Origin: Zygnema cylindricum
Lineage: Eukaryota; Streptophyta; Zygnematophyceae; Zygnematales; Zygnemataceae
Length of the DNA stretch: 36,030 nucleotides
Assembly: GCA_037447655.1 (NCBI GenBank)
Contig: JBBHKE010000716.1
Location: 128,798 to 164,827, forward strand
Direction of reading: 5' to 3'
In this document: positions 17,860 through 28,448 of the stretch, piece by piece
How positions within the stretch are numbered: the stretch's first letter is position 1
How the letters are laid out: every line of letters starts with the position of its first letter
Position numbers and translations under genes: made by a program
The notes under the pieces: model-generated
Database searches by the model: none
What the model saw: only the letters and a program-made list of their open reading frames with translations
What the model was told of the DNA's origin: nothing

Positions 17860-18190
17860 GTTTGTACGGTAGGACCGCAAGTATAGTCCACTTTGTCATT
17901 GCGCGAATTCCGCAAAATGTAAGTCGTACGGTCGACATGAAATGATCGAAGTCACCGTCGGCGGGAATCGCAGAGAATATATAGAGTACGGTAAGTTGAT
18001 TTGTACCGACGTGAATTTGAACATGGGTCATCGGTGAAAATCCTGGAGAAATAAATAAGTACGGTCGACGCAAAACGATACGATTCACTGTCATCGGGAA
18101 TCACAAAAAATATCGGTCGTACGGTACAAGTCGTCGCGGGAATTCCGAGAACTACACGTAGTACTGTACAAGTCGTACGGTCTAGCGAAA
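17860..18190. repeat. Degenerate tandem repeat with GTCGTACGGT core
   Basis: TACGGT recurs near 17865, 17927, 17986, 18060, 18119 and 18176. It usually follows a CGGGAATC[G/A]C... or GGAATTCCG-like motif by 20-30 bp. Spacing is about 58-75 bp. Higher GC than its surroundings; no coding sequence. Confidence 0.6.
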
Positions 18191-19505
18191 CCCAAATTAC
18201 ACCCACATATAAATTAGTGTGGCGGTTGCCCATCTGCCTAAATATAAACAATAAAATGGAAGAGATGACATGACAGAGGGAGGAGAGGAAGGAGGGAGGG
18301 GAAGGAGAGGGAGGGAGGGAGGGATAAGGAGGAGGAAGAGGGGAAAAAGAAGAAGGGAGGAAAGAAGAATAGGAAGAGGAAAAAAAAGGAACGAAAAGGA
18401 TCAGGAAAAGAAAGGCATCGGAGGGAGAGGAAAAGGGCGTTTGGTCGAAACGATTTTCAATCCAGTCATTCTGGTTTTCGTTCAATCTCAAATTCTCAAT
18501 CGTTATTTCAAAATGACTCATGGTTTTGTCATTTTCATCAAGAGACACACGAATTTGTGAAGTTGTAACTTTATACAATCCAAAATTGCCGTACCAATAT
18601 TATGCGGAAATAGACCATCAACTCAAACACATTGACGCAAAAACAATCGTTTCTTGGCTTTTAAAATGTTTGTAAAATTTTTGGTTGGTTCTTCTAATCA
18701 ATGTGTATCATGTGTGACTTTGTTTTTTTTATTAAATTGACTAAACATTTGACCAAACCATGACCAAAGCCGATATATATATATATAGAAACAAAGCCTG
18801 ATTGTTAACATTCACATCACCATAAGTGATCCGAAAAGTTGAAAGCACAACAAAATATTATCATCTATAATTATCATATTATGTGAAGCGCTTATTTGCA
18901 AACAAACAATTATTTGCAAACAACAAATAAGGAAACTAAAAGGAAAAGATAACAGGTAGTAACAGGACGTACTTGAAAAAATTAAAAAATTGAAACTAAA
19001 ATGATACTTATAATACCACAAGATCTGAACATACCTTACATATCAAAACGTTCAAAGACAACCCTACTTTTCCGCCGTCCATAAACTCAAAAAACAAGTA
19101 TCGACTAAAGATATAATTTTCACATAAGACGGAGATTTTATTGCATTACTCGCTACAGGTTAAATCATTTGGGTACAAACCACGATAGACAAAAAAATAT
19201 TTTCCCCACATTTTAAAACTTCACTTTTTGTTTATTAAGTGTCAAAGCTCAAAAATAAATTTATTATTATACCTTCAACACCTGTCTAATCGAAATTAAA
19301 AGTAAAAAAACAAAAACAAAAAAAGTAAAAGATTATTGGTTTTTTGGCACACCAATTCCTATAATCTAGGGAAGCCGAGGCGTTGCAAGAGGGAGAGCTC
19401 CACAGGTTGTCCGGATCTCCTTGCGAGTCTCAAAACGGGACAGAGAATCGACGCACTCGCGATCTCTCTTAGAAGCCTGCCAAGCGGGAGATACCGGGAG
19501 AAAAG
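18191..19505. other. Gene-poor spacer with a purine tract and a GC-rich island
   Basis: GGAGGGA/GGAAGAG purine tract at 18270-18430, then AT-rich sequence. A GC-rich island at 19371-19506 (GGGAAGCCGAGGCGTTGCAA ... GCGGGAGATACCGGGAGAAA) stands out and directly precedes the phased repeat. It has no recognised tRNA, rRNA or coding match. Confidence 0.45.
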
Positions 19506-19506
19506 A

Positions 19507-20065
19507 GAGATGAAAAAGTGACCAAAAAGTGATAAAAAATGCCCAAAATATGACCAAAAAGTGACCGAAAAGTGATAGAAAAATGGCATGAAAGTGATCG
19601 GAAAGTGACGGAAAAGTGACCGAAAAGTGATTCAAAAAGTGACCAAAACGTGGCAGAAAATTTATAGAGAAGTGGCCGAAACGTGAAAGAAAAGTGATTA
19701 GAAAGTGTTAAAAAAATGACAAGAAAGTGTCAGAAAAATGATAGAAAAGTGACCAAAACATGAAAGAAAAGTGAATAGAAAGTTACTTAAAAGCGACCAC
19801 AAAGCAACCAAAAAGCGACAAAAAAAAATTGAAGAGTCACCAAAAAAGGACAACATAGTCAGAAAAGCGTCGCCAGAGGGTTCCCAAAAAAAGACACAAA
19901 CAACGTCACCAAAAAGTGACCAAAAAGTTGCCAACAAGTCATAAAGGAGTCACCGAAGAAGTCGGGAAAAAAGACACACACAACGTCACCAGATAAAGTC
20001 AAGAAAAGTCAAAATAAATTCAACAAAAAAATGACCAGAAAGAGACATAACAAGTGAACATAGTC
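19507..20065. repeat. Array of about 11-bp AAAAGTGACC-type units (phased A-tracts)
   Basis: Some 45-50 degenerate units of 10-12 bp: A4-5 followed by GTGA, GTGG, ATGA or GTCA and two or three further bases. The pattern is crisp at 19510-19790 and decays into AAAGCGACC, GTCACC and AAGACAC variants by 20065. On the minus strand it gives spurious Phe/Ser/His-rich frames. Confidence 0.88.
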
Positions 20066-20129
20066 TCAGAAAAAGTATGAAAAAAACCGCAAAACAAAAA
20101 TCAGCTAGCACTTCTAATCCATTTGAAAT

Positions 20130-21658
20130 ATGGAAATTACACAAAGAGAGAAGGACAGGGCGAGAAGAGGGAGAGGGAGAAAATGAGAGAGGCAGAGGGG
20201 CGGAGAGCGAGAGAGAGAGGAAGAAAGGGAGAGAAAGAAAGAGGAAGAGAGGGGGAAAGCGGGAAAGGGAGAGAACTAGAAAGGCGGAGAAGGGGAGGGA
20301 GAGGGGGAAGGAGAGGGAGGGAGATGGGGAGGGGGAGGGTTAAAGGGTGGATAGAGGGAGCGAGAGGGGGAGAGGGAGAGGGAGAGGAGAAGGAAGGAGG
20401 AGAGGGAGAGGGAGAGGGAGAAATGAGAGGGAGAGGGATAAGGAGAGAGAGAGGGAGAGGGAGAGGGAGAGGGAGAAGGAGAGGAGAAGGAAGAAGGAAG
20501 AAGGAGAGAGAGAGGGAGAGGGAGAGGGAGAGGGAGAGGTAGAGGTAGAGGAGAAGGAAGAAGGAGAGGGAGAGGGAGAGGGAGAGGGAGAGAGAGGGAG
20601 AGGGAGAGGGGAGGAAGGGAGAGGGAGAGGGAGAGGGAGAGGGAGAGGGAGAGGGAGAGGGAGAGGGATAGGGAGAGCGAGAGGGAGGGGGAGAGGGAGG
20701 GTGAGAGAGAAGAGGGAGGGTGAGAGAGAGGGAAGAGAGAGGGAGGGAAGGAGGGAGGGCAGAATGAGGGAGAGGGAGGGAAGGAAGGAGGGAGGGAGGG
20801 AGGAAGGGAGGGAGCGAGGTAGGGGGAAAAGGAGGGAGGGAGGGTTGATTGGGAGAGGGGGGGGGGGAGGGCGAGAAGGAGGGAGAGTTAGAGAGAAGAG
20901 GGAGGGTCAGAAAGAGGGAGGGAGAGTTAGAGAGAAGAGGGAGGGAGGGAGGGAGGGAGGGAGGGCGCACATATTGGGAGGAAAGGTGGGCAAATTGGGA
21001 GGGAGGGAGGGATGGAGGGAGGGATGGCAGATTGGGATGGGCAGATGTGGAGGGAGGGAGTGCAAATTAGGAGGGAGGGGGGGGTAGGGTGGGATGGAGG
21101 GAGGGAGGGAGGGGGGGGGGGGGAGGGAGGGAGAAAGCGAGGGAGGGAGGCAGGAAGGGAGGGAGGCAGGAAGGGAGGGAGGAAAAAAGGGAGGGTAGTT
21201 GAGAGGGAGAGAGGGAGGGAGGGAGGGAGGGAGGGAGGTGGGGAGGGAAGGAGATTTAGAGGGAGGGATAGAGGGAGGGATAGAGGGAGGGAGGAAGTGA
21301 TAAAAGGAGGGAGAGAGGGTAGATTGGGTGAAAGAATAGGAGGGAGGGAGGGAGGGAGGGCATATTGGGAGGGAGAGAGGGGGGGCAGATTGGGAGGAAC
21401 GCAGGGAGTGAGAGATGGAGAGTGGGAGGGAGGGAGGGAGGGAGGGAGGGAGGGAGGGAGGGAGGGAGGGAGGGAGGGAAGGAGGGAGGGAGTGAGGGAG
21501 CGAGCAAGGGAGGGAGGGTAGATAAGGCAGATTGGGAGGGAAGGAGGGGGGGAGGGAGAACATATTGGGCAAATTAAGAGAGAGGTATGGAGGGAGGCAA
21601 GGAGAAGAGAGGGAAGTCATTTTGGGAGGGAGGGAGGGAGGGAAGGAGGGAGGGTGGG
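20130..21658. repeat. 1.5-kb polypurine tract, (GGGAGA)n then (GGGA)n
   Basis: Almost uninterrupted purine on the + strand. About 20150-20700 is chiefly GGGAGA/GAGAGG; about 20700-21658 is chiefly GGGAGGGA with islands such as CATATTGGG and GCAGATTGGGA recurring at intervals. The long Arg/Glu/Gly and Pro/Ser/Leu frames on both strands are compositional only. Confidence 0.95.
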
Positions 21659-22112
21659 TTATTACAATGCTTTTATGCATGGTTTTTTATGTTTTTATTC
21701 TCTAATCTAATGTGGATAGTTTCTTGTTGGTTTATCTTCTCCCTTTTTTAACCCTAATTTTTTTTAGGTGGCCCTATTAATCTTAAAACCAAAACTGGAG
21801 ACAATGACTAAGGGAATAATGTGGATTACAGAACCAACACCGGTGATACCTTTAGGTTTTTGGAAGTAGTACGATCTCGCTCTAGAAGGGGAAAAAAAAA
21901 AAGCGTAAGGTGACAAAAAGATGTCTCAGATGGGAGTCAGATGGGAGATGGGCGGCGTTGAAGGTAACCTGCAGGAGGTAAGAAGTGGGGAGGACGTTTC
22001 GTTATAATTTCAAAAAGTTTAAAGTTTTCATTTTTTACGTTATATTTTTGATGATTGTTTCGTCAAAATTACAAAAAAAAATTAACTTTACATTTTTTAC
22101 GTTCGATTCTAG
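21659..22112. other. Spacer, no feature recognised
   Basis: Unique AT-rich sequence. TCTAATCTAATGTGGATAGT at about 21700 resembles the 40-bp unit at 14151-14230, the only link seen to another part of the window. Confidence 0.3.
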
Positions 22113-22405
22113 TTGATTTTGATTGGCTATTCGTTTATGGGTTACCATTTTATAAAATTTCGTTACACTACGGATGAATCATTCGGGATGCGACTTCATG
22201 TTTTTCCAAAGTCGGATTTTTGCATTCTAAAAAGGGTTTACGAAAAAGAAGATGACTTAGAGATGTCCCCATGTGTTCATGTGTTCAAGTAAGGGTTTTT
22301 TTCCGTCGTTTTCATAGAAAATGGGACTTCCAACGAGAAAATATTACGCGTATGGAAAATGGGCAGAAACATAAGTACATTTTGCGTCATCTTGGAACTT
22401 GGAAG
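22113..22405 (+). CDS. Candidate two-exon gene fragment of unknown function
   Basis: Exon A 22113-22288 (after TTCGATTCTAG) reads LILIGYSFMGYHFIKFRYTT and MRLHVFPKSDFCILKRVYEK, ending CVHVF plus two bases before GTAAGG. Exon B 22318-22405 (after TTTTCATAG) reads KWDFQRENITRMENGQKHKY and ILRHLGTWK before GTACGG, the donor used twice in MED4. The phases close (2, then 0). The residues look protein-like, but I recognise no family and see no start or end. The inferred intron is only 29 nt, far shorter than others here, so a decayed frame is an alternative. Confidence 0.25.
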
Positions 22406-22955
22406 GTACGGCAATTTGGAGTTATTATCATCGCGACCCACTTCCGGCTCATCTTCACACTTGTAATGGAATCAAATCGCGATCTGATTTTAACCAAAAT
22501 AACACCCTAACGACAAATAGAAAGCTAGTATTGCACGCGTGAAACGTCTTCGAAATTTTTTGAACGAGGGAGAGTACACGCTATTTTTTTCCATGCTTGT
22601 CACGTGCATGTACGCACAAAAATGACAAGTGTGTACGGAAAAAATTCGGCGGGGTCTTGGACCTCCAATTTCATTCATGGGTCCTTTGCAAAAATTTACA
22701 ACGTCCTCGTCTCTCCCCATCTTTTTCATTCGACCGCTCCTCTTTCTCTCATATCTAAATAAAATGCAGAAATAATAGTATCAAATGAAAGATATATTTT
22801 TTTCCTTTTTCTTTAAATATTTTTGGTCTCATTTTGATGATATATCGAATGATAAATGGTAAGAAAAAGACATCGAGAAGCCATGGCGGAAAGTTTGCGT
22901 GTTGATGACGTCACAAGGTAGCATGACCTCGCAAGGTAGCATGACTTCGCAATGA
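22406..22955. other. Spacer, no gene recognised
   Basis: Mostly unique sequence. CCTCGCAAGGTAGCATGAC is tandemly repeated with variation at about 22908-22950. Confidence 0.3.
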
Positions 22956-23240
22956 CACAAAATCCTAAACATCTACAATGTCACCAAAAACTCGACGTCT
23001 ACAACAGTCGCCATTTTTGTAGACGTCACTAATTTTAGGATGTTTCGTAGTCGTCTTCATTTCGTTTCGTACTATTGTAGGCTGTCGCATATTTTGTAGA
23101 CGTCTACAACTGTCACATATTTGAAGTAATGAAGGTGCAAGTAATGATTGACATAGGAACACTTTGAAAAGTACACCGTAAAATCTGCGCTAAAATCCAA
23201 AGTAACGTTTCAAAGTTTCGGTTACATGGGGACACGCCCT
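22956..23240 (-). mobile_element. Non-coding dispersed element, copy B (inverted partner of 12323-12620)
   Basis: The reverse complement begins GGGCGTGTCCCCATGTAACC at 23240 and follows copy A through TTTACGGTGTACTTTTCAAA. Similarity weakens after about 100 bp, but the GTAGACGTC/GTAGACGCC repeats are shared. No coding capacity. The other terminus was not identified. Confidence 0.6.
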
Positions 23241-23486
23241 TACCACAGTTGTCAAGTTTTGACGCACTTGACCGTACGCTCCAAATTGTATATTTTGTCC
23301 GTCGCTACGCTCCAAAAAGGTTGACAGCCGAGCAGTCGGTCAGTTTTGCGCCTTTGTTTTTGTTTTTTTGCGAAATGAATGATACGGGATCATTCATTTC
23401 CTCGTCTCATTCATCATCCATTTCTAGTGTGAATGCAGCAGATATCTCCCTACGCTCGACTGTCAATTATTTTTTCGTACAGTATT

Positions 23487-23709
23487 GTACAGTACACCGT
23501 GTGTCGCTATTAGTGTAAATATTTTTTTCGCCACTTAAAACACGTACACACTTGCCCGATTTTCAATTTATGACCGCCGACCGGAAGCTGAGAATCTTTC
23601 CTTTCAATTGCAATTGTCCGATCCACAATCCTAAAAGAGTGCACGGAGACAAGATGCTTTAAGCGGCAAAAAAACATTAACACTAATAGCGATTCACAGT
23701 GTACTGTAC
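23487..23709. mobile_element. Short inverted-repeat transposon (MITE-like), 223 bp
   Basis: Left end GTACAGTACACCGTGTGTCG continuing to CTATTAGTGTAAAT; the right end, reverse-complemented, matches it at 30 of 34 positions. The ends closely resemble sequences at 1637, 5787 and 11611. The interior is non-coding. No convincing target-site duplication was found, so the exact termini may be a few bases off. Confidence 0.7.
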
Positions 23710-24268
23710 TTCCACCTGCCACTAAACATATCGCAATGATTTTCGCTGGTCCCGGAGCGATATATCGTGACTGTTGAATGTTCGTTTTTCCGATAAGAAA
23801 TTATTCGACCTACAAATCGACCGTACAAGCATAGAAAAACCTACGGTACGGTGTTAGCTGGTATGGAGAAAATTTTGACTGTCCGATCAGTGTTTTTTTA
23901 TTTGACGTGGCAAGATCGTGGCGAACGTAACTGCAGCTGCTTGAAATAATGCCGTGTAAGCAGTCTAATGAAAATTGATCCCGTGATTTCATACTGCATG
24001 TTTTTTTTTTTGTTTGTTTGTTTCTTTTTACATGGAAAAGATTGCTTTCCTATTCCGCCTAATTAGCAAAGGGGAAATGAATGATCGTTGCAGTGACTAT
24101 TTTGGTTGCGCGCAGTCACTTACGTCAGCTTGTGAGAGAAAGGGAAGGAAGGGAAGGAAGGGAAGGGAAGGGAAGGTATTGACTGAGGAGTCTCCACCTT
24201 TCGGACCTGCACAACCTTTATCGGCTTTGCCCTTATTTGTACGTTAATTTCTTTATTTCATTCAACTT

Positions 24269-24336
<68 letters not shown>

Positions 24337-25400
24337 CTGTTGTTGCCATGGATTCTGGTGGCTTACCATCTTACTTTCTTTAAAAAATAAAAAAAAAAAA
24401 AAAAAAAAGACTTGATCAAAAAAGTACCATCATAATAAAGTTTTACTTCCTTTCTTTTAGAATTAGAAAAACTTTTTATGTACATTTCCATCAGTTTCTT
24501 TTTGGTTTCTTTTGTTTTTGGGTTTTGTTTTCTTTTTATTTCCACTCCATTGCACTTTTCTGTATAATAAAAACAAGAAAGAAAGAAAGGGAAACTACAA
24601 AACGAAAAGGAAAAATGACGATTAAGAAAAAATTGTTGTCACAAGAAGTGAAATGTTGTAAACCTTAAAGTTCTTAAAGTTCATTTTAACGGTTTCCGTT
24701 ACAACGTGACATTGTCTCACATGCAGTAACAAAAGGCGGTATAGAAAACTAAAGAAAAATGAGAATATATAAAAATGCAAAACCTCAACATTTAGTATGG
24801 CAACAATCCTATCCTTTAGTGACAATAACAACAAAATTGCCTTAGTGACAATGTTAATATTAGTGGTTATATATGAAAAAAAAAAGTGAGAACGGTAGAT
24901 ATTTATATACCCAAAAAAAATAAAAAATCAAAATTCAAAAAAGAATTTTGATCGCACAATTTACTATATATGTTTCTCTTTTCCACATTTACCGTAATTT
25001 GAATACCACTCAAAATCTTCGTCTTTTTGGAGCTTACATAAATCAAAAGTCACACCATAAAACTTTCAACAAAAATACGAATCAAAAGCCTTCCTAGTGA
25101 CAATTTTCTCTCACAACAATTTTCAAAAAAGAAATGAAATTCTTTCCAGAAACCAATATTCTCTTCAAAATAATATTCTTTTAAAACAATATTCTCTTCA
25201 AAAAAAAAATCTCTTCAAAACAATATTCTCTCAAAATAACTTGCTTTCTCAAAACAAATAGGTTTAAGGACTATATCCACAATTCCCATCTAACATGCTT
25301 ATATATAAATGTTTAGACATAGTTTTGTTTAAAGAAATACTTGAGCCCTTAATTCATGACGAAACTATTAACTATTCAACGGTCTAAAAATTAGGCGTAA
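23710..25400. other. AT-rich spacer with homopolymers
   Basis: GGAAG repeats at 24137-24177, poly-T at 24267-24336, poly-A at 24386-24409, and a degenerate CAAAACAATATTCTCTT tandem repeat of about 21 bp at 25140-25255. No gene supported. Confidence 0.45.
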
Positions 25401-27646
25401 CAGAAAGATTTCAAAATGTTCCTATTAGATACATTATTTTGTTTTTCAATCCCAACCCTTCCTCTTGTGTCCCATTCTCCTCTCTCCTCTCTTCCTCCTC
25501 TCTCTCTCACACACACACTCTCTCTCTCTCACTCTCTCCCCACACTCCTCTCTCTACTCTCTCTCCTCTCCTCTCTATCTTCTCCTCCCACCTCTCTCAT
25601 CCAATGCCCACCTCAAATCCCAACTATCTATAACCCAATGTCATCCGGAATCGTATAAAAACCTAAAAAAACCATTGAAAACCTTAAAACCCACTAAAAA
25701 CCCTAAAAAATCCTCTTTACAACCTAAAAAATTATCAGCCTAACCGGATTTTGCCTAATCGGGCAAATTTTCCTTTTTTTTGCAGATACCTATTTGAGGG
25801 AGAGGGAGAGGGAGGACAAGGTGAGGGGGAGGAAGAAGGAGAGGGGGAGAGAGAGGGAGAGAGAGAGAGAGAGCATTTTATACGACATAAAATATAATAT
25901 TCGTGGAATGCTCTTTTAGTCTCAGTCTTACAATTTTTATGAGTGATAACTTATCGGTATTCTCTGCGATTCATCTCCGGAAATCACATCTTCCTCCAAC
26001 AACTTTCGAAGAACCAAAGTGATTGGCCCAGGTTTTCCTGAAAACAAACCCAGTTTTTGAAAAAAACCCACAGTTAACATATTTTTAAAATCTTATATTC
26101 GACGGAAAAAATTGAATGGAAAAAGAAACCAAAATCAAATTCGATAAACCAAAATCTACTAAAAAACTTGCATTTTGCTAAAAGGAAAATTGAAGTGAAA
26201 ACTAAAAGCTGAAAAACTAATAACTAAAGAAAAGGGAGTTTTCCAAAGTTTTCCAAAACATCACAATGTCGTTAAGCAACATACTAAAACTCTCACATTT
26301 ATTAGGGTGAGTTTTAGTGAGGACGTTTTTTAAGGTTTTCAAACTAATGGAAGATTATACCTAACTGAACCGAGTAAATGACTAAAACAGTTAAAAAAAT
26401 CCTAAGATCATTCATTTCGAGGAACGTAAAGTTTTACAAGCACTCTAATCCTCGTATTCTTAGAAGAAGTTTCATTTCATACCTTTGTATATTTTATCTT
26501 CATTGCTTCCTTACTGCCTCCTTACTTCCTTTCTACCTTGCTGGATGGTTAAAACTAAGCTTGATATGGAACAGAAAAGGACAATTTTAATAATCGATCT
26601 ACTGGAGCCAAAATGGCTCAAATCATCGAGGCCAATTTTTGAACTGAATGACGATTTGGTTTCGTCTGGTTGTGGTTTAGGTTTAGGTTTTGGTTTTGGT
26701 AAACACTACCCTTGAGCTCCATCATCCTACCCTTATGATTCAATGTTAGCGGGTATTATAAAGATTACACGAAGATTATGGTTCATATGCTTACATATGG
26801 TCATATATGATGTTAATACTGTTATATAATGATTATTATTGATGGTTTTGCTGCTCAACAACATGTACCTTTTCCTATCTGCAGGGCCTGTCCCAATCCT
26901 GGTGATGCCTCTATTATTGCCTCTTATCTCCTCTAAAAATTATTCTTTTAGGTTGGCCTCCTCATGAAGTCCATCTTTCACCATGTTTTCTAAGTTTCAA
27001 CATATGGTTGTATACGGTGATATAGTCATTAATATGTATTGTTTTTTATGGTTATATATATGGTAATATTATTTTTATGTGAAGATTGTTATTAATGGTT
27101 ATACAAGGTTATACATGGTATCAATATGATTAAATTAAGATTATTATTAATGGTTATAGATTGTTATAGATGGTATTAACATTGTTATATTAAGATTAAT
27201 GGTTATATATGGTATTAATATGGTTACATTAAGATTATTATTAATGGTTATATATTGTTATATGTGGTTGTCCGTGGTTATAAAAGGTATTGACATGTTC
27301 ATAAAAAGACTGACATTAATGGATAGTATTCAGATTCCGATTTTCCATACATGATTTAACGAGTAGATCCTTCGTTAACCTATCCAAACAATAATTGCTT
27401 TGAATCCAATCGGATTAATTGGATGCATCACTAAACCACATTATTCAACCCAGACAATACTTGGATACACACTATTAACAGTTCCAATTCATATTAACTC
27501 GAAATATCTACCGAGTGAGACAGGAGTGAAGATAAAAACAGGTCGTCTGAAAATTTTAAATTTTTGATAAGACGGCTCTAATAAAAACCCAACTTAATCC
27601 TCACAAACTAATGAGCCAGATATTGTACCTGTCCCAATTACTTGCT
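25401..27646. repeat. Spacer with CT microsatellite, telomere-like and AT-rich tandem repeats
   Basis: CT-rich tract 25475-25590; AAACCCTAAAAA-type degenerate telomere-like sequence 25655-25740; GGGAGA tract 25796-25873; GGTTTAGGTTTAGG at about 26673; and AT-rich degenerate tandem units (GGTTATAT..GGTATTAAT.TGGTTA) at 26800-27310. No gene supported. Confidence 0.5.
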
Positions 27647-27778
27647 CCTCCCGCTTGGTCCTCCCACTGAACCAAGGACGTGTTGTTATGGAAACCTTTA
27701 GTCCTCTCTATACCTCCCGCTTGGTCCTCCCACTGAACCAAGGACGTGTTGTTATGGAAACCTTTAGTCCTCTCTATA
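27647..27778. repeat. 66-bp tandem duplication across the 5' LTR edge
   Basis: Two apparently identical 66-bp units (27647-27712, 27713-27778), each with 34 bp of left flank ending CCAAGGACG and the first 32 bp of the LTR (TGTTGTTATGGAAACC...). The LTR start is therefore present twice. Confidence 0.93.
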
Positions 27779-28448
27779 TCTAGTGTGTGAGAAAGAGATT
27801 CAGGATTTAGTTACTTTTGTGTACAGACTGAATTATATTAGACAGGTGTTAGTGTGGTATGTAACTTCGAAGGGAGTACACACGCTTGGTACACTCTACA
27901 CGTGTCAGTCCGTGAGACGGCGTGAGACGGCGGACAGAGTCAGCCGTCATTTTGGGAAGTGAAATACTGACTGCGCAGTCATTTCAAGTACTTATCATTT
28001 TGGCGGCAGTCATTTCAAGTACTTATCATTTTGACGGCAGTCAGATTTTAAGTTTGATGTAAATATTTTCGACTGATAGGGTTTAGGGTTCTAGTAGACT
28101 AACTTATATATATAGGACTTAGATAACTCTTGTAGGTAGGAATTCCTTGTATGCCAAAACTGTGAAGCAGTTTTTGGGGTTTATCAATTATAAAGATCAT
28201 TGTGATCTTTTGGCAAAACGGTTTGAAATTCTGCATGTGGGTTCCTTGTGTTTTTGTCTTTACTTTGGCAAATTTGCAGACCGAGGGTGTGTCTGGTTTG
28301 CTTGAGACTTCGTTGTGAAGTCAGCAGTTTGTGGGTTTATCGTGAGAGTTTCCTACTGTGTGCCTGGGTTATTATTGTGTGCATGTGCTATTATTATGGC
28401 AAGTGCTGGTGCTACTTATTCAGTGACACCAGCTGCCTCAATACAACA
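27747..28448 (+). repeat. 5' LTR of copia element
   Basis: Begins TGTTGTTATGGAAACC and ends ATACAACA, a 5-bp inverted TGTTG/CAACA terminus. It carries tandem duplications missing from the 3' LTR: 10 bp at 27911-27930 and 31 bp at 27979-28040. The two LTRs differ at many further sites, so the insertion is not recent. The gag start codon at 28396 lies within it. Confidence 0.8.

Noticed and set aside
17860-18190. CRISPR-like array
   Set aside because: Spacing and repeat sequence are irregular and degenerate, and the DNA is eukaryotic.
19366-19635. Minus-strand Phe/His/Ser-rich frame
   Set aside because: Caused by the 11-bp repeat read in three frames; not a membrane protein.
20137-21680. Long open frames (up to 277 codons) on both strands
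   Set aside because: They follow from purine or pyrimidine repeats lacking stop codons; composition is only Arg/Glu/Gly or Pro/Ser/Leu, with no domain.
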